A DNA stretch of 64,000 nt from Chloroflexota bacterium. Lineage in GTDB: Bacteria > Chloroflexota > Ktedonobacteria > Ktedonobacterales > Ktedonobacteraceae. Both the position numbers and the translations under genes were made by a program. The stretch spans positions 62,001-126,000 of the forward strand of contig CADDYT010000001.1 of NCBI GenBank assembly GCA_902810755.1, given 5' to 3'. The notes beneath the pieces are model-generated. The model saw nothing but the letters and a program-made list of their open reading frames with translations. It made no database searches and was not told where the DNA came from. Below, piece after piece: positions 1 to 9,451 of the stretch (positions within the stretch are counted from its first letter, which is position 1; the number at the start of each line of letters is the position of its first letter).

Positions 1-802
1 GCTGCCCATCGGGCAGGACCTGCTCAATGGGCTCACGTCCGGCCACGACCAGCACGACCTGGATGCTGATGGTAGCTGGCAGCACATGGTGGAGCAGCCA
101 GCCAGTTATGTCAGCCGCCGAAGGCTCGCACGTGTCGAAGAAGAGGATCACCCGGCGCCCTCGCATTGTCCGCCGCTGGTGGAACGGGGCGTGGGTGGTG
201 GTTAGCCAGTTGAGGTCGTCGACAAACGCTCGAGTCAGGTCGGCGAGCGGGTCATGCAGAGGCCCGGCCTCCGATTGAGAAGCAGGGCGCTGGTTCCCAA
301 AAGAGGCGTTCGCCTCGCTGGCCACGGTTTCATACAATCCGCCCAGCACCGATTCATCCATCACCTTCGCTTCGGTCAGAGCTGACACCTCGCGTACAAA
401 GGCCGCCCGTGCAACTATGTACTCAGGTGGTGGATGGTACGTCGCCTGCCTGTAGCGCGAGAGCGCCTGCTCAAAGGCGGCCAGTGGAGCGCCTGTCAGG
501 CGCAATTGAAGGGCACAGCATTCCATCAGGTCGATAGGAGTCCCCTCTCGTTCGTCCACCAGGGCAGTCAGACAGGTCTCCTTCACGCCAGGGCGACACG
601 CCTCGTCTTTCAGACGAGTGAGCAGCGTCGACTTGCCCACGCCGGCAGGGCCCCATACCCAGATCACATGAGCGGTGGGGACCTCGGGCGTGAGGACGTT
701 CTTGACAAAAAAACGCCGTTCGTTGACCCGGCCAGTAAAGATACTCCCGATCTTTACTGGAGGTCGACCGGCTTGTCTCTCAGGTTGCTTGATGAAAGGC
801 AT
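1..802 (-). CDS. P-loop ATPase, C-terminus beyond window edge
   Basis: This frame stays open from an ATG at 802 to the left window edge, giving about 267 residues. A Walker A motif GPAGVGKST lies near residue 50, and a hydrophobic strand ending in aspartate (VILFFD), like a Walker B, lies near residue 215. The layout resembles the nucleotide-binding domain of NB-ARC or MalT/LuxR-type signalling ATPases, but the part that would tell them apart is missing. The ATG follows a GAGGTGG ribosome-binding site, and an in-frame TGA stands a few codons upstream, so the start is well bounded. It lies 30 bp downstream of the DUF488 gene on the same strand. ATP binding is supported; the cellular role is unknown. 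Confidence 0.75.
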   Translation of the reverse strand, partial: MPFIKQPERQAGRPPVKIGSIFTGRVNERRFFVKNVLTPEVPTAHVIWVWGPAGVGKSTLLTRLKDEACRPGVKETCLTALVDEREGTPIDLMECCALQLRLTGAPLAAFEQALSRYRQATYHPPPEYIVARAAFVREVSALTEAKVMDESVLGGLYETVASEANASFGNQRPASQSEAGPLHDPLADLTRAFVDDLNWLTTTHAPFHQRRTMRGRRVILFFDTCEPSAADITGWLLHHVLPATISIQVVLVVAGREPIEQVLPDGQ

Positions 803-832
803 GGTTTCCACCTCGTCTCCAGCTCACGCGCT

Positions 833-1204
833 TCAGGAGGCGTGGAGCAGCAGATCGCGCAGCACGACGGCATTGGTATGCTCGGTATCATGTGCGGCAA
901 ACACCAGCGTCACCGGCCCCTGCTTCGCCAGCTCCCGCAGCCGTGCCAGAGCTACCTGCCCGGGAGGCTTTGCTAACTCGACCTCGTAGCGGCGGCGAAA
1001 CTCCGCAAATTTCTGCGGATCATGCCCATACCAGGTACGCAACTCGTGGCTGGGGGCGATCTCCTTGAGCCAGATATCCACATGCGCCCGCTCTTTGGAC
1101 AACCCGCGCGGCCAGAGTCGCTCCACCAGCACGCGGGTGCCATCGCCTGGTTCCGGCTCATCGTAGACGCGCTTGAGCGCGACCATGAATCCCTGTTGTG
1201 TCAT
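833..1204 (-). CDS. DUF488 family protein (copy 1)
   Basis: A 123-residue protein of the DUF488 family, whose members are small and of unsettled function. Family-typical segments are KRVYDEPEPGDGTRVLVERL near the N-terminus, then WPRG and the WYGHDP block. The ATG at 1204 follows GGAGGAAGCAC, a near-perfect ribosome-binding site; a longer in-frame reading has no such support. It is nearly identical in its core to the gene at 12456-12827. A direct-repeat promoter element lies about 210 bp upstream, the same type found before the second copy, so both copies probably answer to the same regulator. Confidence 0.85.
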   Translation of the reverse strand: MTQQGFMVALKRVYDEPEPGDGTRVLVERLWPRGLSKERAHVDIWLKEIAPSHELRTWYGHDPQKFAEFRRRYEVELAKPPGQVALARLRELAKQGPVTLVFAAHDTEHTNAVVLRDLLLHAS

Positions 1205-1373
1205 GTGCTTCCTCCTAAGCTCCGCTGTTGCCTCGCTGCAAGAGACCTTCACGGCAGTTGGCCTATTGGACATGGCAGACCACCTGGGGGCATGCTTGTA
1301 GGGAGCGTCGCAGGCAAGCGGCCGCCTTTGGTAGTTCACAGCACATCGTCATGCAATCTCTTATCTACAAGGT

Positions 1374-1427
1374 AGTGTAACCCGAGAATTGCGGGGATGG
1401 GCACGAATTCCATCACAAATCAGTCAC
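1374..1427 (-). promoter_or_regulatory. Direct-repeat operator and -10 box (site A) before DUF488 copy 1
   Basis: Read on the minus strand, GTGACTGATTTGTGA occupies 1427-1413 and the hexamer TACACT occupies 1379-1374, with exactly 33 nt between them. The operator is two GTGA half-sites spaced 11 nt apart. The same architecture recurs at 4553, 12934, 32644 and 32988. The rest of the 366-bp gap 1205-1570 shows no credible gene. Confidence 0.6.
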
Positions 1428-1570
1428 AAGACGTTCCCGATTGACGAAATGCAAGATACGGTTCCAACGATACCACGGTTTGTGTTAAGCCTCCGTCTCG
1501 CTCAGCCTGTGCCGCTCCGCTGGCATCATGGCTTTCTCTTCCCCCTGTACTCTTCCGGTTCAGGTACTGC

Positions 1571-2287
1571 TTACGCCTGCGATGGCGTAGCAAGGATATA
1601 GCCGGCCCCTGGCTCGAAGAGGATGTAGCGGGGGCGAGCAGGGTCGGCTTCCAGTTTGCGCCGCAACCGGTTGATATTCACCTGCAACAGATGATGTTCT
1701 CCCACATATGCGCTCCCCCAGACATGCTCTAAGAGCCGTTTCTGGGGCACAACCCGGCCGGCATTGTGGGCTAAGAAGGCCAGAATACGGTACTCCGTCG
1801 GTGTGAGGACGACCCTTTGGCCAGCCATCGCGACCTGCCGCTGGGCGTAATCAATCGAAAGCGCTCCCAGGGCCATGGGCGATTGCCCGAGAGGTGCCAG
1901 TTCGCCTGTTGTAAACTGTGCTCGCCTAAGCACCGCCCGCACGCGTGCCAGCAGTTCGCTCACGCTGAAAGGCTTGACGAGGTAATCGTCTGCGCCAAGG
2001 TCCAGGCCGCGGATCTTCTCCTGCTCCTGACCGCGTGCGGTGATGATGATAATGGGGACCGTCGAGCATGCACGCACCTGGTGGCAGACGTCAAATCCAC
2101 TCATCCTGGGCATCTTCACATCGAGCAGCACCAGGTCGGGGTGATACCGCTCAATCCGTTCAAGCGCCTGCCTGCCATCGCTGGCCCTCAGGATGTTATA
2201 GCCCTCTAGCTCGAGATTGAGTGTGATCAGGTCCAGGAGTTGCAGGTCGTCATCAGCAATCAGAACGGTCGTTTTCCTCTTTGACAT
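1571..2287 (-). CDS. OmpR/PhoB-type response regulator (KdpE-like), system 1
   Basis: A 238-residue two-component regulator. The receiver domain has the acidic cluster ADDD (11-14), the phospho-acceptor D56 in LVLLDVKMP, a conserved threonine in IIIITARG and the lysine in the YLVKPF loop. The C-terminal half is a winged-helix DNA-binding domain that contains the TPTEYRILAFLA segment. The ATG at 2287 is chosen because GGAGT lies about 8 nt upstream; an upstream in-frame ATG at 2311 is less well placed. It is divergent from the histidine kinase at 2585, its probable partner. It closely resembles the regulator at 39729-40451, so the two systems look like paralogues. Confidence 0.9.
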   Translation of the reverse strand: MSKRKTTVLIADDDLQLLDLITLNLELEGYNILRASDGRQALERIERYHPDLVLLDVKMPRMSGFDVCHQVRACSTVPIIIITARGQEQEKIRGLDLGADDYLVKPFSVSELLARVRAVLRRAQFTTGELAPLGQSPMALGALSIDYAQRQVAMAGQRVVLTPTEYRILAFLAHNAGRVVPQKRLLEHVWGSAYVGEHHLLQVNINRLRRKLEADPARPRYILFEPGAGYILATPSQA

Positions 2288-2584
2288 GATTCGGTACTCC
2301 TTTCCCATCACGTACTCGTGTCTGTTTGCGCTCCCTCATGCCATATTATAAAATAAAAATGTTCACCGCAGGAGAGGGATGTTTTCTTCCATCAGAGAAG
2401 CAGAATAGAAGTTGAGCGTGCTCGCAGCGATCAGTGATGACTCCTGCGTGTTTTCCTTCACCGTTTGCGTGAAGGAGAAAGGACCGGACAGGTCTGCCTG
2501 CCTGGACTCCTCGTGTGCCTCTCACTGTGTGGTGGCACTGATTTGACTGGCAAAAACAACACCAACCTCACGAGCAAGAGGCAC

Positions 2585-4402
2585 ATGGATACACATGGCA
2601 AGGAAGAGAGGGACGGGACAGAGCGACCGCAGCCTGGGCAGCAGATGGGCGAGGCCGAACAGGACCGTTATCGCGCGCAGCAGCTCGAGGCGATTTTCGA
2701 GGCCATCGGTGATGGCCTCTTCGTGTACGACAAAGACGGCCATATTCTTCGCATGAACCGGGCCGCGCGTGACCTGCTTGGACTCGACGACCTCCCCAGC
2801 TACACGGCTCTCTCGTTGGAAGAGCGCGGCACGCTCATCACGCAGCGCTATGTGCAGGGGCAGTCGCTGCCGCTCGCGCAGTGGGCCACGACGCGTGTGC
2901 TAAGCGGAGAGGTGCTCACCGACACGACCGCTGTGGAGTTCACGGCTCACAATCTGCGCGGACGTGAGCTGCGCATCCAGTTGAGTGGCGCCCCCATTCG
3001 TGACCGAGAGGGGAACATCGTGGGAGCGATCAACCTTTGCCGCGACGTCACAGAGCGCTGGAAGCTTGAGCAGCGCACACAGGAGGCCTTGCAGGCCCTG
3101 TTCGCCATGGCCGAGGCACTGGTCCAGGTTCCCCAGGATGGTGGCGAATGCAACGCACAGGCAGGTAGAGGGGAATCCCCGGCACCAGCAGCGACGTACC
3201 TGATTGGGCAGCGGCTGGCCGAGCTGACCCGCAACGCCCTTGGCTGCCGGCGCGTCAGTCTGATCGCCATTGAGCCGGAGGCGGGCGCCCTGCGTCCGGT
3301 TGCGGTCGTTGGCTTCTCGTCAGAGCAGCAGCAGCAGTGGATGACAGCGATGGGGCACTACCGCCTGGATGACTACCTGGCGCCGAATCTCCTTGCCCGC
3401 CTGCAGGCAGGCGAGGTCGTCCTCAATGATCTCACCTGGACGAAGACAAGTGGCGCTCCCACCTATGGCGCACGCGAGGTACTCGTCGCTCCGATGTCTA
3501 GCGGTGCCCATCTGACAGGGGTACTCACGCTGGATTACGGTGGCACACCCCATACCTTTCCTCCGGAAGAAGTAGCCCTGGCTGGTGCTGCGGCAAAACT
3601 CGCCACCCTGGTGATGGAGCGCGAGCGATTACTCCAGGAACGCGCTCTTGCGCACGCAAGAGAACTGGCCTTGCGTGAGACGACCCAGCGGATGGATGAG
3701 TTCCTTGGGATCGTCGCACACGAGTTGCGCACCCCGCTGGCCAATCTGAGGGGCTTTGCGCAGACCTTGCTCGTCCAGACGGCCCAGGGCAAAGGACCAC
3801 AACTTGCCGCGTGGCAGGAGAAGGCCCTCGCAGGCCTTGACCTGGCGGCGGCTCACCTGAGCCAACTCACCGATGATCTGCTCGATATGGCGCGCTTGCA
3901 AGCAGGTGAGCTGGAGTTGCATCCCGAACCGACCGACCTGGTTCCCCTGGTTCAGGGTGTGGTGACCCGGCAGCAGTTGACGACCGAGCGGCATACCCTG
4001 GTGCTCGCGCCATCGGTGGAGCGTCTCGTCCTCTCCATCGATCCCCGGCGCATGGAGCAGGTACTCGTCAACGTGATCAGCAATGCCATCAAATACAGTC
4101 CGGAGGGCGGCCCCATCGAGGTGACCATCGCTGAGGAGAGTGAGAGGCAGGAGGCGCTGCTCTCTGTGCGCGATCACGGCATCGGCATTCCGGCACAACA
4201 GCAGGCACAGATCTTCCAGCGTTTCGTACAGGCGGAGAACGCTCGCTTCTACGGAATTGAAGGTACGGGGTTAGGACTCTATCTCTGCCGCGCCCTCCTC
4301 GAGCGACAGGGGGGACGGATCTGGTGCGAGTCGGTCGAAGGACAGGGCTCGACCTTCTTCATCGCCCTGCCTGTTGTCTCGAAGGCTACTCCTGGGCGCT
4401 AG
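2585..4402 (+). CDS. Sensor histidine kinase, PAS-GAF-HisKA-HATPase, system 1
   Basis: About 605 residues with no predicted membrane segment, so probably a cytoplasmic sensor. A PAS domain starts near residue 33 (EAIFEAIGDGLFVYDKDG), a GAF domain covers roughly 210-370, the HisKA box is HELRTP with phospho-acceptor H379, and the ATPase domain has an N box (NVISNAIKYSP), DHGIGI and GTGLGLYLC. The ATG at 2585 sits about 100 bp after the first possible non-ATG start and has AAGAGG just upstream; the exact start is not certain. The 297-bp gap to the divergent regulator should hold both promoters. The ligand is unknown. Confidence 0.88.
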   Translation: MDTHGKEERDGTERPQPGQQMGEAEQDRYRAQQLEAIFEAIGDGLFVYDKDGHILRMNRAARDLLGLDDLPSYTALSLEERGTLITQRYVQGQSLPLAQWATTRVLSGEVLTDTTAVEFTAHNLRGRELRIQLSGAPIRDREGNIVGAINLCRDVTERWKLEQRTQEALQALFAMAEALVQVPQDGGECNAQAGRGESPAPAATYLIGQRLAELTRNALGCRRVSLIAIEPEAGALRPVAVVGFSSEQQQQWMTAMGHYRLDDYLAPNLLARLQAGEVVLNDLTWTKTSGAPTYGAREVLVAPMSSGAHLTGVLTLDYGGTPHTFPPEEVALAGAAAKLATLVMERERLLQERALAHARELALRETTQRMDEFLGIVAHELRTPLANLRGFAQTLLVQTAQGKGPQLAAWQEKALAGLDLAAAHLSQLTDDLLDMARLQAGELELHPEPTDLVPLVQGVVTRQQLTTERHTLVLAPSVERLVLSIDPRRMEQVLVNVISNAIKYSPEGGPIEVTIAEESERQEALLSVRDHGIGIPAQQQAQIFQRFVQAENARFYGIEGTGLGLYLCRALLERQGGRIWCESVEGQGSTFFIALPVVSKATPGR

Positions 4403-4552
4403 AACGCCACCAGCCCAGGCAAAGCAGGAGACATTCTTCCATTTTCATAGATGATCGATCGAGCCAGTCCGGCTTCTACAGGGAACCCAACACTGCGATA
4501 CTGCGACCCATGTCTCGTACTCCCCACCTTTACCATCTCCGGCATACTGATT

Positions 4553-4606
4553 GTGATTGTTTTGTGATTGCTCTGCTCATTCTTCCCAGAGATTGTATGC
4601 TATGCT
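4553..4606 (+). promoter_or_regulatory. Direct-repeat operator and -10 box (site F) before aldolase
   Basis: GTGATTGTTTTGTGA at 4553-4567 is followed after exactly 33 nt by TATGCT at 4601-4606. The operator differs from the consensus at two positions. This predicts transcription starting near 4613 and a 5' leader of about 215 nt before the aldolase gene. No gene is seen in the rest of 4403-4830. Confidence 0.55.
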
Positions 4607-4616
4607 AGCCAGAGAG

Positions 4617-4635
4617 TATGTCGCAATGCGACATA
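4617..4635. promoter_or_regulatory. Perfect hairpin/palindrome at predicted 5' end of aldolase mRNA
   Basis: TATGTCGC and GCGACATA form a perfect 8-bp inverted repeat around a 3-nt AAT spacer. It starts a few nucleotides after the predicted transcription start, so it could be a 5'-protective RNA stem or a repressor site on DNA. Nothing in the sequence decides between these. Confidence 0.4.
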
Positions 4636-4830
4636 TCGTTGAGCAACCATCGGGATCGTCGTGCAACCAGAGGTGTTACATTGCCCTCGATGCCGTGCGC
4701 CTGCACGTTGCCAGGCGCAAAGAGAGCAGGAATGAGACCGCACGTCAGGAACACACCGACGTGGAAGAATGGAGAGGTGGGCTTGATCCCTTTTGTCTCC
4801 TGCAACGATGAGTAGAAAGGCATAGAGAGA

Positions 4831-5754
4831 ATGAATGACCGCATCCGTGAAATGTTACGCTGGTATGCCAGTGAAAATCCTGGCGTCCGTACCAACCTGG
4901 CCCGTATGCTCAATCACGGTCGCCTGGCGGGCACCGGAAAAATGGTCATTTTGCCCATCGACCAGGGCTTTGAGCATGGCCCGGCACGCAGTTTTGCGCC
5001 CAACCCTGCCGCCTACGATCCACGCTACCATTTCGAACTCGCCATCGAGGCAGGGTGTAATGCCTATGCCGCGCCGTTAGGCTCTCTTGAAGCAGGTGTG
5101 TCTGACTATTGCGGGGACATTCCCCTGATCCTCAAGTGCAGCAACCACGATCTGCTGCATGAGGAACGCGACCCTCTTTCAGCAGTTACCTCCTGGGTGG
5201 AGGATGCCCTGCGCCTGGGCTGTGTCGCCGTTGGCTTCACCATTTATCCGGGTTCAACTGAGCGTACCACGATGTACCAGGAGCTACGAACACTCACGAA
5301 AGAGGCGAAAGCTGCTGGGCTGGCCGTCGTCGTCTGGTCCTATCCCCGTGGCAGCGGCCTCTCCAAAGAAGGCGAGACCGCCGTTGACGTGGTCGCCTAT
5401 GCGGCCCAGATCGCCGCCGAGCTTGGGGCAGATATCATCAAGGTCAAGTTGCCCAGTGCCAGGGTAGAACTGCCAGAGGCCCAGAAGACCTATCAGCAGT
5501 ACGAGATCCCCATAGCAACGCTGACTGAGCGTGTCCATCACGTTGTCCAGAGCGCATTTGCCGGGCGGCGCATCGTCATCTTCTCGGGCGGACCTGCTAC
5601 CACCGATGAGCAGATCTTCACCGAAGTGCGTGCGATCCGCGATGGTGGCGGATTCGGCTCGATCATCGGCCGCAACTCCTTTCAACGGAAGAAGCCGGAG
5701 GCGCTGAGGTTGCTAGACGCCATCATGGGGATCTACGAGGGCTCCGTGCAGTAG
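4831..5754 (+). CDS. fbaB: Class I fructose-bisphosphate aldolase (archaeal/FbaB type)
   Basis: A 307-residue TIM-barrel aldolase of the DhnA/FbaB family, which cleaves fructose 1,6-bisphosphate to dihydroxyacetone phosphate and glyceraldehyde 3-phosphate through a Schiff-base lysine. The diagnostic opening ILPIDQGFEHGP covers residues 40-51, and the IIKVKLP strand at 202-208 holds the candidate Schiff-base lysine (K204 or K206). Near the C-terminus IFSGGPA and a GIIGRN-like loop (SIIGRN) form the phosphate-binding site. Full family length. It has its own predicted direct-repeat promoter, which ties it to stress-type genes elsewhere in the window. With phosphoketolase and transaldolase it points to flexible sugar-phosphate metabolism. 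Confidence 0.93.
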   Translation: MNDRIREMLRWYASENPGVRTNLARMLNHGRLAGTGKMVILPIDQGFEHGPARSFAPNPAAYDPRYHFELAIEAGCNAYAAPLGSLEAGVSDYCGDIPLILKCSNHDLLHEERDPLSAVTSWVEDALRLGCVAVGFTIYPGSTERTTMYQELRTLTKEAKAAGLAVVVWSYPRGSGLSKEGETAVDVVAYAAQIAAELGADIIKVKLPSARVELPEAQKTYQQYEIPIATLTERVHHVVQSAFAGRRIVIFSGGPATTDEQIFTEVRAIRDGGGFGSIIGRNSFQRKKPEALRLLDAIMGIYEGSVQ

Positions 5755-5799
5755 GTGTGGCTCCTGAAAAAGCCATCCACCCTGGTGACAGGAGGATGT

Positions 5800-5910
5800 A
5801 TGACTACCATGCAGACAGATCCACACATGCAACAAGAGCTCACCTTGCTTAGTAGTTGCGCGTCGATAGCATTCGCTGTACGACAGCCGCAGGCTCAGAT
5901 TCGTGAGTGA
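5800..5910 (+). CDS. 36-residue ORF with strong ribosome-binding site, upstream of nuoF
   Basis: ATG at 5800 is preceded by AGGAGG at a 5-nt distance, a far better signal than a chance ORF would have, yet the frame ends after 36 codons at 5910. It starts MTTMQTDPHMQQ and has no recognisable domain. It occupies the position where nuoE normally precedes nuoF. It could be a leader peptide, a small protein, or the scar of a deleted nuoE; the sequence cannot decide. It lies 42 bp before nuoF on the same strand. Confidence 0.35.
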   Translation: MTTMQTDPHMQQELTLLSSCASIAFAVRQPQAQIRE

Positions 5911-5952
5911 CGGCAGCGCCAAACCCTCGTGGAAGAAGGAATCAGAAGACCT

Positions 5953-7254
5953 ATGCCAGAACTGATTATCACGAAAAATATCGATGCTCCCGGCCTGGAC
6001 ACTCTGGAAGGGTATCGGAAGCTGGGCGGCTACCAGGCGCTGGAGAAGGCTCTCACAGAGCTACAGCCGGACGAGATCATCGAGATGGTCAAGAAATCCG
6101 GCCTGCGTGGGCGTGGGGGAGCGGGCTTCCCCACCGGCATGAAGTGGGGCTTCCTCGCCAAAAATGACAGGCCGCGCTACCTCTGCTGTAACAGTGACGA
6201 GAGCGAGCCGGGCACCTTCAAGGACCGCATGCTGATGGAGAAGAACCCCCATCAACTGGTCGAAGGCGTCATCATTACCTGCTACGCTTGCCGTATCTCG
6301 ACCGCCTTCATCTATATACGTGGGGAACTGGCGCTGGCTGCACGGCAGGTCGAGCGCGCCGTCGAGGAAGCGTACAAGGCCAGGTATCTCGGCAAGAACA
6401 TCCTGGGCAGTGGCTTTGACCTGGACGTGATCGTGCATCGCGGTGCCGGAGCTTACATCTGCGGGGAAGAGAGTGCGCTCATGGAATCGCTGGAAGGCAG
6501 GCGCGGCTACCCGCGTTTGAAGCCGCCGTTTCCTGCTGCCATTGGCCTCTACGGCGGTCCCACCGTCATCAACAACACGGAAACGCTCTCAACCATCCCA
6601 GCCATTGTGCGCAACGGAGCCGCATGGTACGCCTCCTTTGGTACGGAGAAGAGCAAGGGCACGCGTATCTTCTGCCTGAGCGGGCATGTCAAGAAGCCCG
6701 GCAACTACGAGCTACCGCTGGGAACGCCGCTGCGCACCCTGATCTACGACGAGCAGTACGGCGGGGGCATCCTGGACGACAAACAACTCAAGGCCATCAT
6801 TCCGGGCGGCTCCTCCACCTACATCCTGAGTGCAGATAAAGTAGACACCCCGCTCGACTTTGAAGCCATCGCCGCCGCCGGTTCCATGCTCGGCTCTGGC
6901 GGCGTCATCGTCATGCACGAGGACACTTGCATCGTCGCCGCCGTGCTGCGCATGGTCGAGTTCTACCGTGATGAGTCCTGCGGCAAATGCACGCCCTGTC
7001 GCGAAGGCACCTTCTGGTTGGCGCAGCTCCTGGAACGGCTTGAGCATGGGCATGGCAAGCTACGTGATATCGATCTGCTCATGGATGTCTGCGATAATAT
7101 CTTTGGCAAGGTCTTCTGCCCCCTGGGCGATGCTGCGACCAGCCCGGTGACCAGTAGTATCAAACTCTTCCGCAATGAGTACGAATACCACGTCCGAGCA
7201 GGACGATGCCTGGTCGGACCGGGCGCGCATCGCGCGCCTGCCACAACACGGTAA
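5953..7254 (+). CDS. nuoF: NADH-quinone oxidoreductase subunit F (51-kDa flavoprotein)
   Basis: A 433-residue NuoF homologue. It would bind FMN and NADH and pass electrons to the N3 4Fe-4S cluster. The FMN/NADH site is visible as GLRGRGGAGFPTGMKWGF and as GAGAYICGEESALMESLEG. The C-terminal iron-sulphur ligands are in ESCGKCTPCREGT and the later FCPLGD. The ATG at 5953 matches the family N-terminus; an in-frame GTG 24 nt upstream has no ribosome-binding site. nuoG follows after 52 bp. No nuoE is seen next to it, so its usual 2Fe-2S partner must be elsewhere or absent. Confidence 0.93.
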   Translation: MPELIITKNIDAPGLDTLEGYRKLGGYQALEKALTELQPDEIIEMVKKSGLRGRGGAGFPTGMKWGFLAKNDRPRYLCCNSDESEPGTFKDRMLMEKNPHQLVEGVIITCYACRISTAFIYIRGELALAARQVERAVEEAYKARYLGKNILGSGFDLDVIVHRGAGAYICGEESALMESLEGRRGYPRLKPPFPAAIGLYGGPTVINNTETLSTIPAIVRNGAAWYASFGTEKSKGTRIFCLSGHVKKPGNYELPLGTPLRTLIYDEQYGGGILDDKQLKAIIPGGSSTYILSADKVDTPLDFEAIAAAGSMLGSGGVIVMHEDTCIVAAVLRMVEFYRDESCGKCTPCREGTFWLAQLLERLEHGHGKLRDIDLLMDVCDNIFGKVFCPLGDAATSPVTSSIKLFRNEYEYHVRAGRCLVGPGAHRAPATTR

Positions 7255-7306
7255 ATGCTGTCTAGAGAGGCGAGCCACGAACAGCTCGCTTCGTGGAGAG
7301 AATCCT

Positions 7307-9451
7307 ATGCCAGAAGAACAACGCGACGTCCTCGTCCACATCACCATTGACGACACACCCGTTGCCGTTCCTCCCGGAACGACGGTCTGGGCAGCGGCGC
7401 AGCACATCGGCCTGGAGATTCCGATCTATTGCTACCATCCCAAGATGCCACCCCTGGGGGCGTGCCGCATGTGCTTCGTCGAAATCGAGAAGATGCCCAA
7501 GCCGCCACAGACCGCCTGTACCACCGTGGTCAGCGAGGGCATGGTCGTCCATACCAGGACGGAAAAGGTGCTCAAGGCACGCCGGGGCGTGCTGGAATTC
7601 CTGCTGATCAACCATCCGCTCGACTGCCCCATCTGTGATAAGGGCGGCGAGTGCGACCTGCAGGACTTCACGCTGCGTCATGGACCCGGCGGGACACGCT
7701 TCGACCTCTTCAAGCGCCATTTCCCCAAGCCGGTGCCGATGAGCCGTGACATTTTGCTTGATCGCGAGCGTTGCATCCATTGCCAGCGCTGCACGCGCTT
7801 CTGCGCCGAAATCTCGATGGATAATGGCCTGGTAATGATCAACCGGGGTTTCAGGATGGAGGTGGGAACGGCCCCCGATCATGCCTTCGACTCGATCTTC
7901 TCCGGCAACACCGTCGAGATCTGCCCGGTGGGGGCCTTGACAGCCGCGAGCTTCCGCTTCAAAACCCGGCCCTGGGAGTTGAAGCATACTGCGAGTGTCT
8001 GCAACCTCTGCAGTGTCGGCTGCAATGTGCGCATTGATGTGCGTGTTGACAGGGTCACCCGCCTGATGTCGCGCACCAACGATGCGATCGACGACGGCTG
8101 GCTCTGCAACCGGGGACGCTGGGACGTTGAGTTTGTCAATAGCCAGGAGCGCCTGCGCATGCCCCTGATCCGCCGCAATGGACAACTGGAGCGCGCCACA
8201 TGGGACGAGGCGCTCGACCTGATCGTCACACGTTTCAAAGCAATTCTTGAAAGCTTCGGCCCGCAGGCGATCGGCGGCATCGGCTCAACCCGCACGACCA
8301 ACGAAGAAGCCTACCTCTTCCAGAAGCTGATCCGGCACGTCATCGGCTCGCCCAATGTCGATCATCATCATGGACGTTTTCCCGGCCCGCGCGACCTGCT
8401 CACGGGCAGGCCGTGGCTGATGACCAACAGCATCGCGGATATGGAGAAAGCCTCGCATATCGTGCTGATTGCCTCTGATCCCTACTCGCGCCAGCCTGTT
8501 CTCAACCTGCGCATTAAAAAGGCCATGAAAGCAGGTGCGCAGATCGCTCTCGTCAATGAAAGCGAGACAGAGCTGGATCGCTTCGCGATGAGCAAGATCA
8601 TGATCCCGCCAAACGGCGCAGGTTTGGCGGCAAAGATGCTACTCAAGCAGACGCTCAGCAGCGGAGTCGATAACCCGCATCAATATGAAGACATACGCCT
8701 GCACATCCAGCAAGAAGATGACGCTCTTCGGGCCGCCGAAGAGATGTTCGGACGCGAGACGACGACGAAGCTGCAGCACCTGGCAGATGCAATTGCGGGA
8801 TCAAAGGAAGCTATCATCCTCTACGATGAAATGGCGACGCTTGCCCCTGGCTGCCAGGACCTGGCGGCAGATGTGCAGGCGCTGGCAGTCATCACCGATC
8901 ATATCAATCGCCCCGGTTCGGGCGTTGGCCCGCTCTTCGAGGATGCCAACTCGCTCGGTGCGCGTGATATGGGACTCTTGCCCGATGCGCTCCCCGGTTA
9001 CCAGCGTCCTTCACAAAGCGGTCTCCCCTATGCCGAGATGTTGAGCAATCCACAGGTGAAAGCGCTGTATGTCATGGGAGCAAACCCGGCGCGACACGTG
9101 CCAGCCTTTCAGAAGGAGTTTCTGGTCGTGCAGGACATCATACTCACCGAGACGGCGCGGCAGGCCGATGTCGTCCTGCCAGCCGTCACCTTCGCCGAAA
9201 AAGACGGGAGTATGACCAATATCGATCATCATGTCCAGGCCATCCGGCAAGCTCTGCTTCCGCTTCCTGGTGCCAAAGCCGACTGGGAAATTCTCCTGGA
9301 ACTGGCGCAGCGGCTCGGTCAGCCATGGAGTTACGACGACCCACGCGATGTGCTGCGAGAGATCGCAGCCAGTAACCCGTTCTATGCCGGCCTGACCTGG
9401 GAAGATCTGGGCCAGCAAGGGAGACGCACGCAGGAGGTGGTCCATGTTTGA
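7307..9451 (+). CDS. nuoG: NADH-quinone oxidoreductase subunit G
   Basis: A 714-residue NuoG homologue. The N-terminal 2Fe-2S domain has C42, C53 and C56, followed by the CPICDKGGECDLQ segment. Then come two 4Fe-4S sites, CIHCQRCTRFC with CPVGA, and the Mopterin-4Fe4S domain CNLCSVGCN. The long C-terminal molybdopterin-oxidoreductase-like part has IGSTRTTNEEAY where a catalytic formate dehydrogenase would need Cys or Sec, so a NuoG role fits better than formate dehydrogenase. The ATG at 7307 follows GGAGAG. The gene's end overlaps a 32-codon ORF. In complex I the protein belongs to the peripheral electron-input arm. Confidence 0.92.
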   Translation: MPEEQRDVLVHITIDDTPVAVPPGTTVWAAAQHIGLEIPIYCYHPKMPPLGACRMCFVEIEKMPKPPQTACTTVVSEGMVVHTRTEKVLKARRGVLEFLLINHPLDCPICDKGGECDLQDFTLRHGPGGTRFDLFKRHFPKPVPMSRDILLDRERCIHCQRCTRFCAEISMDNGLVMINRGFRMEVGTAPDHAFDSIFSGNTVEICPVGALTAASFRFKTRPWELKHTASVCNLCSVGCNVRIDVRVDRVTRLMSRTNDAIDDGWLCNRGRWDVEFVNSQERLRMPLIRRNGQLERATWDEALDLIVTRFKAILESFGPQAIGGIGSTRTTNEEAYLFQKLIRHVIGSPNVDHHHGRFPGPRDLLTGRPWLMTNSIADMEKASHIVLIASDPYSRQPVLNLRIKKAMKAGAQIALVNESETELDRFAMSKIMIPPNGAGLAAKMLLKQTLSSGVDNPHQYEDIRLHIQQEDDALRAAEEMFGRETTTKLQHLADAIAGSKEAIILYDEMATLAPGCQDLAADVQALAVITDHINRPGSGVGPLFEDANSLGARDMGLLPDALPGYQRPSQSGLPYAEMLSNPQVKALYVMGANPARHVPAFQKEFLVVQDIILTETARQADVVLPAVTFAEKDGSMTNIDHHVQAIRQALLPLPGAKADWEILLELAQRLGQPWSYDDPRDVLREIAASNPFYAGLTWEDLGQQGRRTQEVVHV

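Noticed and set aside
7307..9451. Reading nuoG as a formate dehydrogenase alpha subunit
   Set aside because: The molybdopterin domain lacks the catalytic Cys/Sec region, and the gene lies directly between nuoF and nuoI, so NuoG fits better.
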